A stretch of 26,359 nt of DNA from a virus. Below the pieces are notes generated by a model. That model had not been told where the DNA came from, did not search any database, and saw nothing but the letters and a program-made list of their open reading frames with translations. The position numbers and the translations under genes were made by a program. Location of the stretch: positions 1-26,359 of the IMG/VR virus record IMGVR_UViG_3300027645_000004. One strand, given 5' to 3'. Of this stretch, positions 1 through 6,663 are shown piece by piece (position 1 is the stretch's first letter; every line of letters starts with the position of its first letter).

Positions 1-2
1 CG

Positions 3-167
3 GCGCCCAGGCGCGGCCGCGGACGGCCGCCAAAGGCGGCCACAGCACCGGCGCCGGCGAACGGCGCAAAGCGCGGCCGCGGCAGGCCCCGCAGGGATCA
101 ACCACAGCCGGGGCTCGCGCTCGTCGAGGGCGGCACCGAACAAGCACCCGAGGCGACGCAACACTAG
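3..167 (+). CDS. AT-hook DNA-binding protein, C-terminal part (5' end outside window)
   Basis: An open frame enters from the left edge and stops at TAG 165-167, giving the last 54 residues of a longer protein. It carries two basic AT-hook motifs: GRGRPPK near visible residues 5-11 and KRGRGRPRR near residues 24-32. They are joined by an Ala/Pro linker and followed by a short acidic tail. AT hooks bind the minor groove of AT-rich DNA, so a nucleoid-like or regulatory role is plausible. The gene ends 11 nt before the next start, consistent with one plus-strand operon. The N-terminal domain is not visible, so the family cannot be named. It could also be a low-complexity basic tail on another DNA-binding protein. 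Confidence 0.6.
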   Translation, partial: APRRGRGRPPKAATAPAPANGAKRGRGRPRRDQPQPGLALVEGGTEQAPEATQH

Positions 168-178
168 GGGCCGGGCCG

Positions 179-688
179 ATGCCCGACGACCTGTTGTCGC
201 GCGCGCTTATCGAGCCGACGCCGGCGGCGAGGCTGCCGGTCCAGCTCGACGAAATTGCGCGCGCCCTGGCCGCCGCATCTGCACCCGACGAAGCGCTCGC
301 GATCGAAAGGCAACTCGACCTCGCCGAGCAATACATGCGCGACAGCGGACGCATCGAGGAAATCCGCCCGGTCAACGAGCTGCGGATGCGCGCCCGCTGG
401 AAGCTCGGGCAGCTGCTCGCCGCCGTCGAACGCCGACAAGGAGCCAGGACCGATCTAACTTCGTCAGTCGATCTGACAAAGTTGTTTCGGGCGCTACTCA
501 AAAAGATCGAACTCGACCCGGATACCGCGATGAAGGCGCAGCGCATCGGGGCTTTGCCGGAGGCGGAGCTCGACAAGGCGCTGGCCGCGGCGCACCAGGC
601 CGACACCTTCGCCAGCTTCGCCGACCTGATCGAGCGCGCCCGGCCGTTCTGGCAACGCGCGCGCCGGGTCGCCCGGCACCGCGCATGA
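179..688 (+). CDS. small phage protein of the replication region
   Basis: 169 residues, starting with ATG 179 and ending in a TGA that overlaps the next ATG by 4 nt. The middle (about residues 65-85, with the motif RARWKLGQLLAAVERRQG) followed by KAQRIGALPEAELDKALAA resembles small phage proteins in which a conserved RRAGELLA-type helix precedes a helix-turn-helix-like segment reading roughly QRIAALPEEEFE. Those proteins usually sit near phage replication or regulatory genes, and this one lies just upstream of resolvase, primase and helicase. It has no signal peptide, no membrane segment and no recognisable catalytic motif. DNA binding is inferred only from the family resemblance. The coding assignment is firm and the function is not. 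Confidence 0.75.
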   Translation: MPDDLLSRALIEPTPAARLPVQLDEIARALAAASAPDEALAIERQLDLAEQYMRDSGRIEEIRPVNELRMRARWKLGQLLAAVERRQGARTDLTSSVDLTKLFRALLKKIELDPDTAMKAQRIGALPEAELDKALAAAHQADTFASFADLIERARPFWQRARRVARHRA

Positions 689-1284
689 TTCTCGCGCTCG
701 ACACCCGTCCCCATGCCCGGATAGCTGCGCCTATCCAGCGGAGCGCCTGGCGCGGCGGCGCCCACCGGGTCGAGGTGAGTTGCACGAATTGCGGCGTCAG
801 CTTCGAGCGCTATGCCTCGGCGGTCCGTCGCCGGAATTTTTGCAGCGAGCCATGTCGGATCGCTGGGATGGCCGGTCAGGGAAATCCTAAATGGCGAGGG
901 GGCCGCGCGACGGTCCTTTGCGAACAATGCGACCGGCCCTTTGAGCCCGCCCGGGATCAAATCGGCCGCTTTTGTTCGATCGACTGCAAGACCATTTCTC
1001 AGCGGCTCTACCCAAGTCGCCAGGTGAGGCACCGCGAAGCCGGGCGCAGGCGTGACGCGCGCCAGCGGGCCGGGAGAGAAATCGCCACCCACACATTCGC
1101 CGAATGGGAGACGTTACTCGCCGCGGCAAAAGGTCGATGCGCTATTTGTCGGAAGCGTCGGAAGCTGGAAAGAGATCACGTCATCCCGCTCTCTAAAGGC
1201 GGCTCCGACGCGATCGCGAACATTCAACCTGTCTGTAAGTCGTGTAATTGCCGGAAGCATGACAGACGGACACACCTGTTATGA
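685..1284 (+). CDS. HNH endonuclease with zinc ribbons (probable free-standing homing endonuclease)
   Basis: 199 residues. Two N-terminal zinc-binding units are visible: Cys33/36 with Cys53/57, and Cys79/82 with Cys97/101. A C-terminal HNH nuclease follows: CAIC at 152-155, the catalytic RDHVIPL around Asp164-His165, Asn179, and CKSC at 184-187. HNH nucleases of this type nick or cut DNA and often spread as homing elements in phages. Both ends overlap neighbours by ATGA. Its first residues, MILALDT, nearly repeat the start of the downstream resolvase, MILSLDT. This suggests that the element took over the resolvase's original start region. The 3' third is visibly less GC-biased than its neighbours, a sign of separate origin. 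Confidence 0.88.
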   Translation: MILALDTRPHARIAAPIQRSAWRGGAHRVEVSCTNCGVSFERYASAVRRRNFCSEPCRIAGMAGQGNPKWRGGRATVLCEQCDRPFEPARDQIGRFCSIDCKTISQRLYPSRQVRHREAGRRRDARQRAGREIATHTFAEWETLLAAAKGRCAICRKRRKLERDHVIPLSKGGSDAIANIQPVCKSCNCRKHDRRTHLL

Positions 1285-1925
1285 TCTTGAGCTTAGATAC
1301 CTCGACAATCACCGGCTGGGCCGCGGGCCGCCCCGGCGAGCGGCCGCAATTTGGCGAGCGCCACTTCGGCAGCGGCCGGTCGAACGGCGAGGTGCTGTGC
1401 CTGTTCCGGCACTGGCTCAACGCGCGCTGCGACGAGCTGCGGCCGACCTCGATCTGGGTCGAGGCGCCTTATGTGCCGTCGAGGTTCAGCCCCGGACCGC
1501 CGATGAACGCGCTGACGATGCGGCGGCTGCTGGCGATGGCGGTCGAGGCCGAGGCGGTCGCCTGGGAGCGCCGCATCGAATACCACGAGCCGACGATCGG
1601 GGAGATCGCGAAATTCTTTCTGGGCAACGCGCGCCAGGGCGGCCGGGCGAATAAAAAGGCCGCGACCATCAAAATGTGCAGCATTTACGGCTGGGATACG
1701 ACCAGCGACAACGCGGCCGACGCGCTGGCGCTCTGGCACTACGCCGAATTTAATCTCGCGCCGCAAATTGCCTCGCAGCGCCTCGCCGGCGCCAAGCGGG
1801 AATTACCGCTGCACGGCACTCTCACCCCACAAAAGACGGAAGCCCCGAGGGGACAAACCTCGGGGCTTCCTGATGCGGCACCGAACCACGGGAATAGCCA
1901 ATGCCAAACGAGAATGATTATTTAG
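1281..1925 (+). CDS. RuvC-like Holliday junction resolvase/nuclease
   Basis: 214 residues with an RNase H-like RuvC fold signature. Asp6 lies in MILSLDTSTITGWA, Glu61 in WVEAPY, and Asp143/Asp147 in SDNAADALALW, matching the metal-binding acidic residues of RuvC-type resolvases. It would resolve branched DNA during phage replication or before packaging. The conserved part ends near residue 170. The last 40 or so residues read through a 13-bp hairpin and look like non-conserved sequence, so an older stop may have been lost. The first codons (TTG, AGC, TTA) are unusual for this GC-rich genome, consistent with rebuilding by the upstream HNH element. It overlaps the next gene by 25 nt. Confidence 0.85.
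   Translation: MILSLDTSTITGWAAGRPGERPQFGERHFGSGRSNGEVLCLFRHWLNARCDELRPTSIWVEAPYVPSRFSPGPPMNALTMRRLLAMAVEAEAVAWERRIEYHEPTIGEIAKFFLGNARQGGRANKKAATIKMCSIYGWDTTSDNAADALALWHYAEFNLAPQIASQRLAGAKRELPLHGTLTPQKTEAPRGQTSGLPDAAPNHGNSQCQTRMII
1838..1870 (+). other. perfect 13-bp stem-loop near the 3' end of the resolvase gene
   Basis: The arm GGAAGCCCCGAGG (1838-1850) and its exact reverse complement (1858-1870) flank a 7-nt loop. No T-run follows, so it is not a canonical intrinsic terminator. It lies 30 nt upstream of the next start at 1901, inside what looks like a former intergenic spacer. It may be an attenuator, an RNA-processing site or a 3'-end stabiliser. Confidence 0.6.
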
Positions 1926-2260
1926 TTACGTCTGCCGATACACGCAAGAAAAAAAAGCGTGCGACTTCGGGGGATTTTCAGCCACTCGGCGCGATCGCCG
2001 AGCGGCTCGCAAAGAGCCACCAGTGGTGGAAGACCCCTCGCCGGCGGGCGATCGGTTCAGCTGCGATCAACCACCAGCGCGAGGTGGCGACGGAAATCGT
2101 CGACCTGACGCTCGACATCCTCGCCGACCCCGACGATGAAATGCTGGCCGCCGGCGCCGAGGAACTCGCCCACGCGTTGCCGGCCGAAGCCAAGCCCACT
2201 TACCGGCGCGACCTGGCCGGCGTCATCTGGCGCGCGATGCTGCACCGGGCGCGGACATGA
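1901..2260 (+). CDS. hypothetical protein upstream of primase
   Basis: 119 residues from ATG 1901. It overlaps the resolvase frame at its 5' end and the primase start by 4 nt (ATGA 2257-2260). The N-terminus is basic (KKKKR near residue 18). The rest is helical, with an acidic run around residues 75-90 (ILADPDDEMLAAGAEEL). There is no signal peptide, membrane segment or recognised domain. The basic stretch could bind nucleic acid, but I do not recognise the family. Its place between resolvase and primase suggests an accessory replication role. Confidence 0.7.
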   Translation: MPNENDYLVTSADTRKKKKRATSGDFQPLGAIAERLAKSHQWWKTPRRRAIGSAAINHQREVATEIVDLTLDILADPDDEMLAAGAEELAHALPAEAKPTYRRDLAGVIWRAMLHRART

Positions 2261-3210
2261 TCGCTGAGAGCGACATTGCTGCCGCGCGGGCCCGCTTCGA
2301 CCTGATCGGGGCGGACGTGGCCTTGAAGCGCAGCGGCCGCGAGCTGGTGGGGCTCTGCCCGTTCCACAGCGAGAAAACCCCGAGCTTCTATGTCGTGCCG
2401 GACAAGGGGTTTTATCACTGCTACGGCTGCGGCGCGCACGGCACCACGATCGACTACATCATGCGGGTTCGCGGGCTCGGCTTCATCGAGGCGGTGACCG
2501 AGATCCTCGGGCTGCCGGCGCAGCGCGCGAAGGAAGCGGCCCCCGCCGCAGTTGTACGAAACGACCGGACAACTGACGAGCACGACGCCGAGCGGGTGCG
2601 CGAGATCCTGGCCGGCTGCGGGCCGGTGGTGGTCGGGACCGCGGCGCACCTCTACCTGACGCTGCGCCGTCTCAAGTCCGATCAGCCGGCGCTGCTGGCC
2701 CACCAGGCGCTCTACTGCCACGAGACGCGCGGTCCGCTGCCGGCGCTCGTCGCGCCGCTCACCAACAGCGCCGGCGAGGTCAGCGCGGTGCAGCGGATCT
2801 GGTGCTTGCCCCGCATCGAATACGTCTACGGGGTAGGCCCGCGCGACAGCCGGGCGCCGCTCAAGGTCCGCAAGAAAACCCTCGGCCACATGGGCGACGG
2901 CGCGGTGCAGCTCAAGCCGCCGAGCGGGCCGCTGCTCGGCCTGGCCGAGGGCGTCGAGACGGCGATCGCCGCGATGCGGCTATACCGGATCGCGGTCTGG
3001 GCGGTCTGCGGCGCCGCGCGTCTCGGACACGTCTGGATCCCGGGGACTGTCAACGAGGTCCTGATCTTTGGCGACAACGGCGACACCGGGCACGAGCTCG
3101 CCGAGCGCGCCGTCGGCCTGCATGAAAGCCGCGGGCTGGCGTGCTCCGCGATTTACCCGAAACCGCAATATGGCGACTTCGCCGACGAGCTGATCGGGTG
3201 GCGGCCGTGA
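2257..3210 (+). CDS. DNA primase: CHC2 zinc finger plus Toprim domain
   Basis: 317 residues. The N-terminal CHC2 zinc finger is intact: CPFHSEKTPSF with Cys34/His37, and FYHCYGCGAHG with Cys55/Cys58, as in DnaG and phage primases. The C-terminal third is a Toprim domain with the glutamate motif AEGVETA (Glu231) and an acidic motif GDNGDTG (272-278) in place of the usual DxD. It would synthesise primers for phage DNA replication and works beside the RepA-like helicase encoded next but one. It is shorter than DnaG and lacks the DnaB-interacting C-terminal domain, typical for compact phage primases. Both junctions are 4-nt overlaps (start 2257, stop shared with GTG 3207). Confidence 0.9.
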   Translation: MIAESDIAAARARFDLIGADVALKRSGRELVGLCPFHSEKTPSFYVVPDKGFYHCYGCGAHGTTIDYIMRVRGLGFIEAVTEILGLPAQRAKEAAPAAVVRNDRTTDEHDAERVREILAGCGPVVVGTAAHLYLTLRRLKSDQPALLAHQALYCHETRGPLPALVAPLTNSAGEVSAVQRIWCLPRIEYVYGVGPRDSRAPLKVRKKTLGHMGDGAVQLKPPSGPLLGLAEGVETAIAAMRLYRIAVWAVCGAARLGHVWIPGTVNEVLIFGDNGDTGHELAERAVGLHESRGLACSAIYPKPQYGDFADELIGWRP

Positions 3211-3431
3211 AGGCGCGGCCGCGCGCCGAGCCGGGCGAGCGTTTCGACATCGCCGTCGAACATGCCATGTGGGCGATCTCGTCCGGGTTTACTCCCCGCG
3301 AGGTGATCCTGTCGCTCAACCAGGCTCTCCCGGTCGACCCGAGCTGGTCCGATGCGATTTATGCCCTGGTCTATGCACAGGTCGCGATGGAGCGGCAGGC
3401 AATGTCGCTGGTGCTGCGGAGGACCGCATGA
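3207..3431 (+). CDS. small protein between primase and helicase
   Basis: A GTG start at 3207 overlapping the primase stop (GTGA) gives a 74-residue protein whose stop overlaps the helicase ATG at 3428. An upstream ATG at 3141 would extend it into the primase gene, but the 4-nt overlap start matches the pattern of the whole cluster. The protein is helical, with FDIAVEHAMWAISSGFTPREVILSLNQ (residues about 14-38) looking like a small globular domain. I do not recognise the family. The position suggests a helicase or primase accessory factor. Confidence 0.7.
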   Translation: MKARPRAEPGERFDIAVEHAMWAISSGFTPREVILSLNQALPVDPSWSDAIYALVYAQVAMERQAMSLVLRRTA

Positions 3432-4633
3432 GCGACCCCCGCGATCCCCGCGACGACAACGTCTATGACATTGGATCGGCGCGGGCGCGCAAGGCGCCGA
3501 TCGATCCCTTCCTGCCATTCTTTGCCTCGCAGCTTGAAGGGTACACCCCCCAGCCTCGGGAATGGATTGTCGACGGCGTATTGCTGCGCAAGACCATCTG
3601 CCTGTTCGCCGGGCCGCCGAAGATCGGGAAATCGCTACTCCTGCAGCAGCTCTTGACCTCGGTCGCCACCGGGCTCTCCTGGCTCGGCCGCGAGACGGTG
3701 CGCTGCCGCGCCTTCGGGCTTTTCACCGAGGATCCCGAGGACGAACTGCGCCGGCGGCAGCTCGACATCAACGCGCTGGTCGACCGCTCGCCGGCGGACT
3801 TCGAGCTCGACCTCAGCTGGGACGCGCGCGAGGGCAAGGATGCGCTGCTGGTCGAATATGAGCGCTTCAGCGACCGGCCGAAATTCACGCCGCTCTGGTA
3901 TCAGCTCTGGGACTTCGTGCGCGACGAGGGCGTCCAGGTGATCGGCATCGACACCGCGGCGGTGGTGTTCGGCGGCAACGAGAATTACCGCGGCCAGGTG
4001 ACCAGCTTCATGCGCGAGCTTGTCAAGCAGGCGATCGCCGTCAACGGCGCGATCGTCCTGACCGCGCACCCATCGAAGACCGGTCCCAACAGCTATTCGG
4101 GCTCGACCGCCTGGCTCGGCTCGGCACGCTTCGCCCTGTCGCTCGGCCGCCCGAATGACTATGACGCCGATCTCGGCCCGCACCATCAGCGAGTGCTGCG
4201 CGGCCTCGGCGCCAATTACGGCGCCGGGCTGGTCGCGGAACGAATCGAATACCAGGACGGCGTTTTCGTCGCCTCCGACCCCGAGATCCGGCAAGGCAAG
4301 AGCGGACCGCTGACGACGCAGGAGCGGCTCGACCTGCGCTACCGAATGCTGATGGGGTTGAAGCGCGTGCTGCACAACGGCGCCAAGGTGCCGGCCGACA
4401 CGATGTCGCCGATGTCGATGCCGAGCCGCGCCCGCCGCTCGCCCGACCCGCTCATCAACCGGGTGCCGCTCAACGACCTCTACCAGGCGCAGGACGACTT
4501 GATCGAGGCCGGCCAGGTGGTGCGCGTCGATGTCGGCCGCAAGATGCTGCTGCGCCCGGCCGAGGGCCCGTTTTACGACGGGGAGCAGCCGTGGATACCG
4601 GCTGTCGCGCCCGGCAGCGAGGCGGCGCAATGA
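3428..4633 (+). CDS. RepA-like RecA-fold replicative helicase/ATPase
   Basis: 401 residues from ATG 3428. Walker A is AGPPKIGKS (61-69), followed by the RepA-type motif FTEDPEDELRRR (99-110), Walker B VIGIDTAAVV (171-180), and a motif-3-like LTAHPSKTG (211-219) with STAWLGSARF. This order matches the AAA_25/RepA-like hexameric helicases of plasmids and phages, which unwind DNA at the fork. The C-terminal part (about 300-401) is variable and carries helical segments likely used for partner or DNA contacts. The gene overlaps both neighbours by 4 nt and belongs to one replication operon with the primase. Confidence 0.88.
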   Translation: MSDPRDPRDDNVYDIGSARARKAPIDPFLPFFASQLEGYTPQPREWIVDGVLLRKTICLFAGPPKIGKSLLLQQLLTSVATGLSWLGRETVRCRAFGLFTEDPEDELRRRQLDINALVDRSPADFELDLSWDAREGKDALLVEYERFSDRPKFTPLWYQLWDFVRDEGVQVIGIDTAAVVFGGNENYRGQVTSFMRELVKQAIAVNGAIVLTAHPSKTGPNSYSGSTAWLGSARFALSLGRPNDYDADLGPHHQRVLRGLGANYGAGLVAERIEYQDGVFVASDPEIRQGKSGPLTTQERLDLRYRMLMGLKRVLHNGAKVPADTMSPMSMPSRARRSPDPLINRVPLNDLYQAQDDLIEAGQVVRVDVGRKMLLRPAEGPFYDGEQPWIPAVAPGSEAAQ

Positions 4634-5019
4634 AAATCCTACCGCGCGCGCCGCTGCCGCTGCATTGCCCCCATTGCAACTGCCGCATGGTGCGCCGCGG
4701 ACCGCCCGGGGTTCGGCTGGGTCACGACCAGGCGCCGACGCGCGATCATATCCGCCCGATCGCCTGGGGCGGCGCAGACACGCCCGATAACCTTCGCTGG
4801 TGCTGCAAGCGCTGCAACGAGGACAGGGGTCTCTGCGGGCATTGCGTCGGCGTTCTAGCCTGCGTCATGACCGTGAAGCGCTCTATCGGACGCAGCGCGC
4901 GCCACGTCATCAAACGCTGGCGTCTTCGGATGCCGGTGCGACCGCGGCCGCCTTGGCCCCGGGCTGGCGACAACCCTCACCTGGCACAAGGAGGGACCAA
5001 TGGCGAATATCAAACCTGA
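4630..5019 (+). CDS. HNH endonuclease-like protein
   Basis: 129 residues from ATG 4630 (ATGA overlap with the helicase stop). It has a compact HNH core: CPHCNC near residues 13-18, RDHIRPIAWGG with the catalytic Asp-His near residues 38-48, and NLRWCCKRCNEDRG carrying the Asn and second Cys pair. The last 60 residues are Arg/Pro-rich and show no domain. Phage HNH proteins act in packaging or as homing nucleases. This one is far from the terminase, so a packaging role is less likely. The second half could be poorly conserved or degraded. Confidence 0.78.
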   Translation: MKILPRAPLPLHCPHCNCRMVRRGPPGVRLGHDQAPTRDHIRPIAWGGADTPDNLRWCCKRCNEDRGLCGHCVGVLACVMTVKRSIGRSARHVIKRWRLRMPVRPRPPWPRAGDNPHLAQGGTNGEYQT

Positions 5020-5167
5020 TCCGCGTGAGAAGCTGCCGAAGATTGTCCCGGGGCGCTCCGACGGCTGGCTACGGCGTAATGGCGAGGGCCGCTTTGTGCG
5101 TCGCCTACGCGCCACCAATCGCCGGGAAGGCGGCAAGCGCGCGAACCTGTTGAAGACCGTGAAATAG
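5000..5167 (+). CDS. small basic protein (55 residues)
   Basis: ATG 5000 follows a strong ribosome-binding site, AAGGAGG at 4988-4994, and the frame runs to TAG 5165-5167. The 55-residue product is highly basic and begins MANIKPDPREKLPKIVPGRS. It overlaps the end of the HNH gene by 20 nt in another frame. The strong ribosome-binding site and the charged composition argue for a real gene, perhaps a small nucleic-acid-binding or phage regulatory protein. No family is recognised. It is the last gene before a long non-coding stretch. Confidence 0.65.
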   Translation: MANIKPDPREKLPKIVPGRSDGWLRRNGEGRFVRRLRATNRREGGKRANLLKTVK

Positions 5168-5450
5168 CAGAAAACGACTCGGCGCCGAGACGGGGCAGAA
5201 CTCACCTGCGGCGTCGGGAATTTAGGTGGCAAAGGGCTCCAAGTCACCGAGGGCGGCCTTGGCCGGATGCCCGGGAGACATGACGCAGTTAGCGGACGCA
5301 GGGCCGGCTTGCCGAACCCTCCGCTTGGCGGCATCAAATCCGGCAGTGGAAAGAGCATCTCGCGCTCTGTCCATAGGCCGCCGCCCGTCGGCTGGCCGCT
5401 GCTTTGGCTGAGCTGACGGGGAGGCGGCCTGTGGGCAAAGCGGATCTGCT

Positions 5451-5496
5451 TTCAAGGTTAGATCGTCTTCCAGGACGATTGCCTTCGAGGTCAGAT
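5451..5496 (+). repeat. imperfect direct repeat, iteron-like pair
   Basis: TTCAAGGTTAGAT (5451-5463) and TTCGAGGTCAGAT (5484-5496) match at 11 of 13 positions and are offset by 33 bp, three helical turns. A pair is too few to call iterons, but the phasing and the location next to DnaA-box-like words make a replication-protein binding site possible. Confidence 0.35.
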
Positions 5497-5585
5497 AGCA
5501 AGGAATAAGCATAAACCCAGCCTGTGGAATCATTGTGGAACGCGCTTGCGCGCGCGAGCCGGCCGGGCACAGGCTCGGTGCAATC

Positions 5586-5605
5586 GTTGTTTCACATGAA
5601 ACAAC
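5586..5605. promoter_or_regulatory. parS-like 20-bp palindrome
   Basis: The core TGTTTCACATGAAACA (5588-5603) differs at one position from the widely conserved chromosomal parS consensus TGTTTCACGTGAAACA. The dyad extends to GTTG...CAAC, so only the central base pair breaks symmetry over 20 bp. Such a long dyad in non-coding DNA is very likely a protein-binding site. ParB of the host is the best guess from the sequence. A phage repressor operator upstream of ssb is the alternative. Confidence 0.55.
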
Positions 5606-5725
5606 AATCGCGACCACGAGCGGACTAAGAACGGATGCCCCGCGCCGCGATTTTTTTTTCGCTTGCGCGGCTGCGAGCCGCTCGGGCATTGTTGCGCCGA
5701 ATGCAACTCTTGCGGAGCCTGAGAA

Positions 5726-6250
5726 ATGGCCGGCAGCGTCAACAAGGTGATCATCCTCGGTCGCGTCGGAAAAGACCCCGAAATCCGCTCTACCAACAGC
5801 GGCTCGAAGATCGCGAATTTCAGCGTCGCGACCTCGGAAAACTGGCGCGACAAGCACTCGGGCGAGAAAAAGGAAAAAACCGAGTGGCACCGGATCTCGG
5901 TATTCCCCGAAAATACCGTGAGGGTCGTCGAGGACTATGTCCGCAAGGGCGACCTCATCCTGGTCGAGGGCCAGATCGAAACCCGGAAATGGACCGACCA
6001 GGGCGGCGTCGAGCGTTATTCCACCGAAATCATCGTCACCGGCTTTAAGGGGTCGGTGACCTTGATCGGCAAGACCGACAACAGTGGGCGTAACTCTGGC
6101 GGCGGTCGGATGTCCGATCGGGAGGTCGAGGAGCGCGCTGGGGGGACCCCGCAGCGCGGCAGTCGCGACGAGATCGACGACGAGATCCCCTTTGTCACCA
6201 GCGATATGTCGGCTGAGCCCTATCTCAGCAAACAGCGGCCGGTCCTATGA
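5726..6250 (+). CDS. ssb: single-stranded DNA-binding protein
   Basis: 174 residues with a canonical bacterial SSB OB fold: SVNKVIILGRVGKDPEIR at the start, then NFSVATSENW, EWHRISVF and RKGDLILVEGQIETRKW. A Gly/Ser-rich linker follows (about 117-148). It coats single-stranded DNA during phage replication and recruits partners through its acidic tip. The tip-like DDEIPF lies at residues 151-156 and is followed by 18 more residues ending QRPVL, so it is internal, unlike host SSBs where it is terminal. The start is preceded by GGAG at 5715-5718. It is the first gene of a long overlapping operon and probably uses a promoter in the upstream non-coding region. Confidence 0.95.
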   Translation: MAGSVNKVIILGRVGKDPEIRSTNSGSKIANFSVATSENWRDKHSGEKKEKTEWHRISVFPENTVRVVEDYVRKGDLILVEGQIETRKWTDQGGVERYSTEIIVTGFKGSVTLIGKTDNSGRNSGGGRMSDREVEERAGGTPQRGSRDEIDDEIPFVTSDMSAEPYLSKQRPVL

Positions 6251-6663
6251 GCGAGGAAATCTGGCGCGAAATCCCGTCGCTTCCCGAATATGAAGCAAGT
6301 TCCTGGGGGCGCGTTCGGCGCATTCCCTATGAGGCGCCGATGCCGAAGGGCGGGACGCGCATTTACGGCGGAAAGCCCTGGCGAGGCACCTGCACGGTCG
6401 ACGATCCGCGACTGCTGATCGTTTTTCGCGGCAAGAGCTATCGCGTCTCTAAGCTGGTCTGTGAAGCATTCAACGGGCCTAAGCCGTTTCCGCGTGCGGT
6501 AGCGATGCACGCCGATGACGATGTGCAAAACAACCAGCCCGGAAATCTAATCTGGGGGACACAAAAGGAAAATTTGAACGCGCCGGCTTTCCTGGTGCAT
6601 TGCCGATCGCGCATCTATGAACACAGTGGGCACGCGATCCATCGAAGCAGGGCCGCCGCCTGA
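6247..6663 (+). CDS. NUMOD4/HNH-type homing endonuclease-like protein
   Basis: 138 residues with ATGA overlap on ssb. The N-terminus EIWREIPSLPEYEASSWGR matches the NUMOD4 motif that precedes HNH domains in phage homing nucleases. The C-terminal half has the HNH_3-like pattern with His88, Asp90-91, Asn95-96 and NLIWGTQKENLN (100-111). The motif that anchors DNA binding (RVSKLVCEAFNG) is present. These genes usually spread beside conserved replication genes, and this one sits directly after ssb. The catalytic core looks complete, so it may be active. Confidence 0.85.
   Translation: MSEEIWREIPSLPEYEASSWGRVRRIPYEAPMPKGGTRIYGGKPWRGTCTVDDPRLLIVFRGKSYRVSKLVCEAFNGPKPFPRAVAMHADDDVQNNQPGNLIWGTQKENLNAPAFLVHCRSRIYEHSGHAIHRSRAAA

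Larger units (their letters stand above)
5168..5725. other. non-coding region between helicase block and ssb; candidate origin/segregation region
   Basis: 558 nt without a convincing gene on either strand. It contains three DnaA-box-like words: TGTGGGCAA (5430-5438), TGTGGAATC (5523-5531) and TGTGGAACG (5534-5542). The first differs from TGTGGATAA at two positions and the others share only its TGTGGA core. It also has an imperfect direct repeat (5451-5463 and 5484-5496), a 6-bp inverted repeat (5462-5479), an AT-richer stretch around 5490-5520, a parS-like palindrome (5586-5605) and a nine-T run (5651-5659). The position between primase/helicase and ssb fits a replication origin, but that is an inference from context and weak motifs. 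Confidence 0.45.

Noticed and set aside
1052-1654. Plus frame of 200 codons across the HNH and resolvase genes
   Set aside because: It overlaps two genes with clear catalytic motifs and has Arg/Ala-rich, domain-free sequence.
5641-5671. Nine-T run near 5651-5659 as a terminator
   Set aside because: No stable hairpin ends at the T-run. Only a weak GCCGCG/CGCGGC pair flanks it.
5222-5890. 222-codon minus frame over the putative origin and ssb start
   Set aside because: It runs into the well-supported ssb gene and its sequence has no domain. The region reads better as non-coding.
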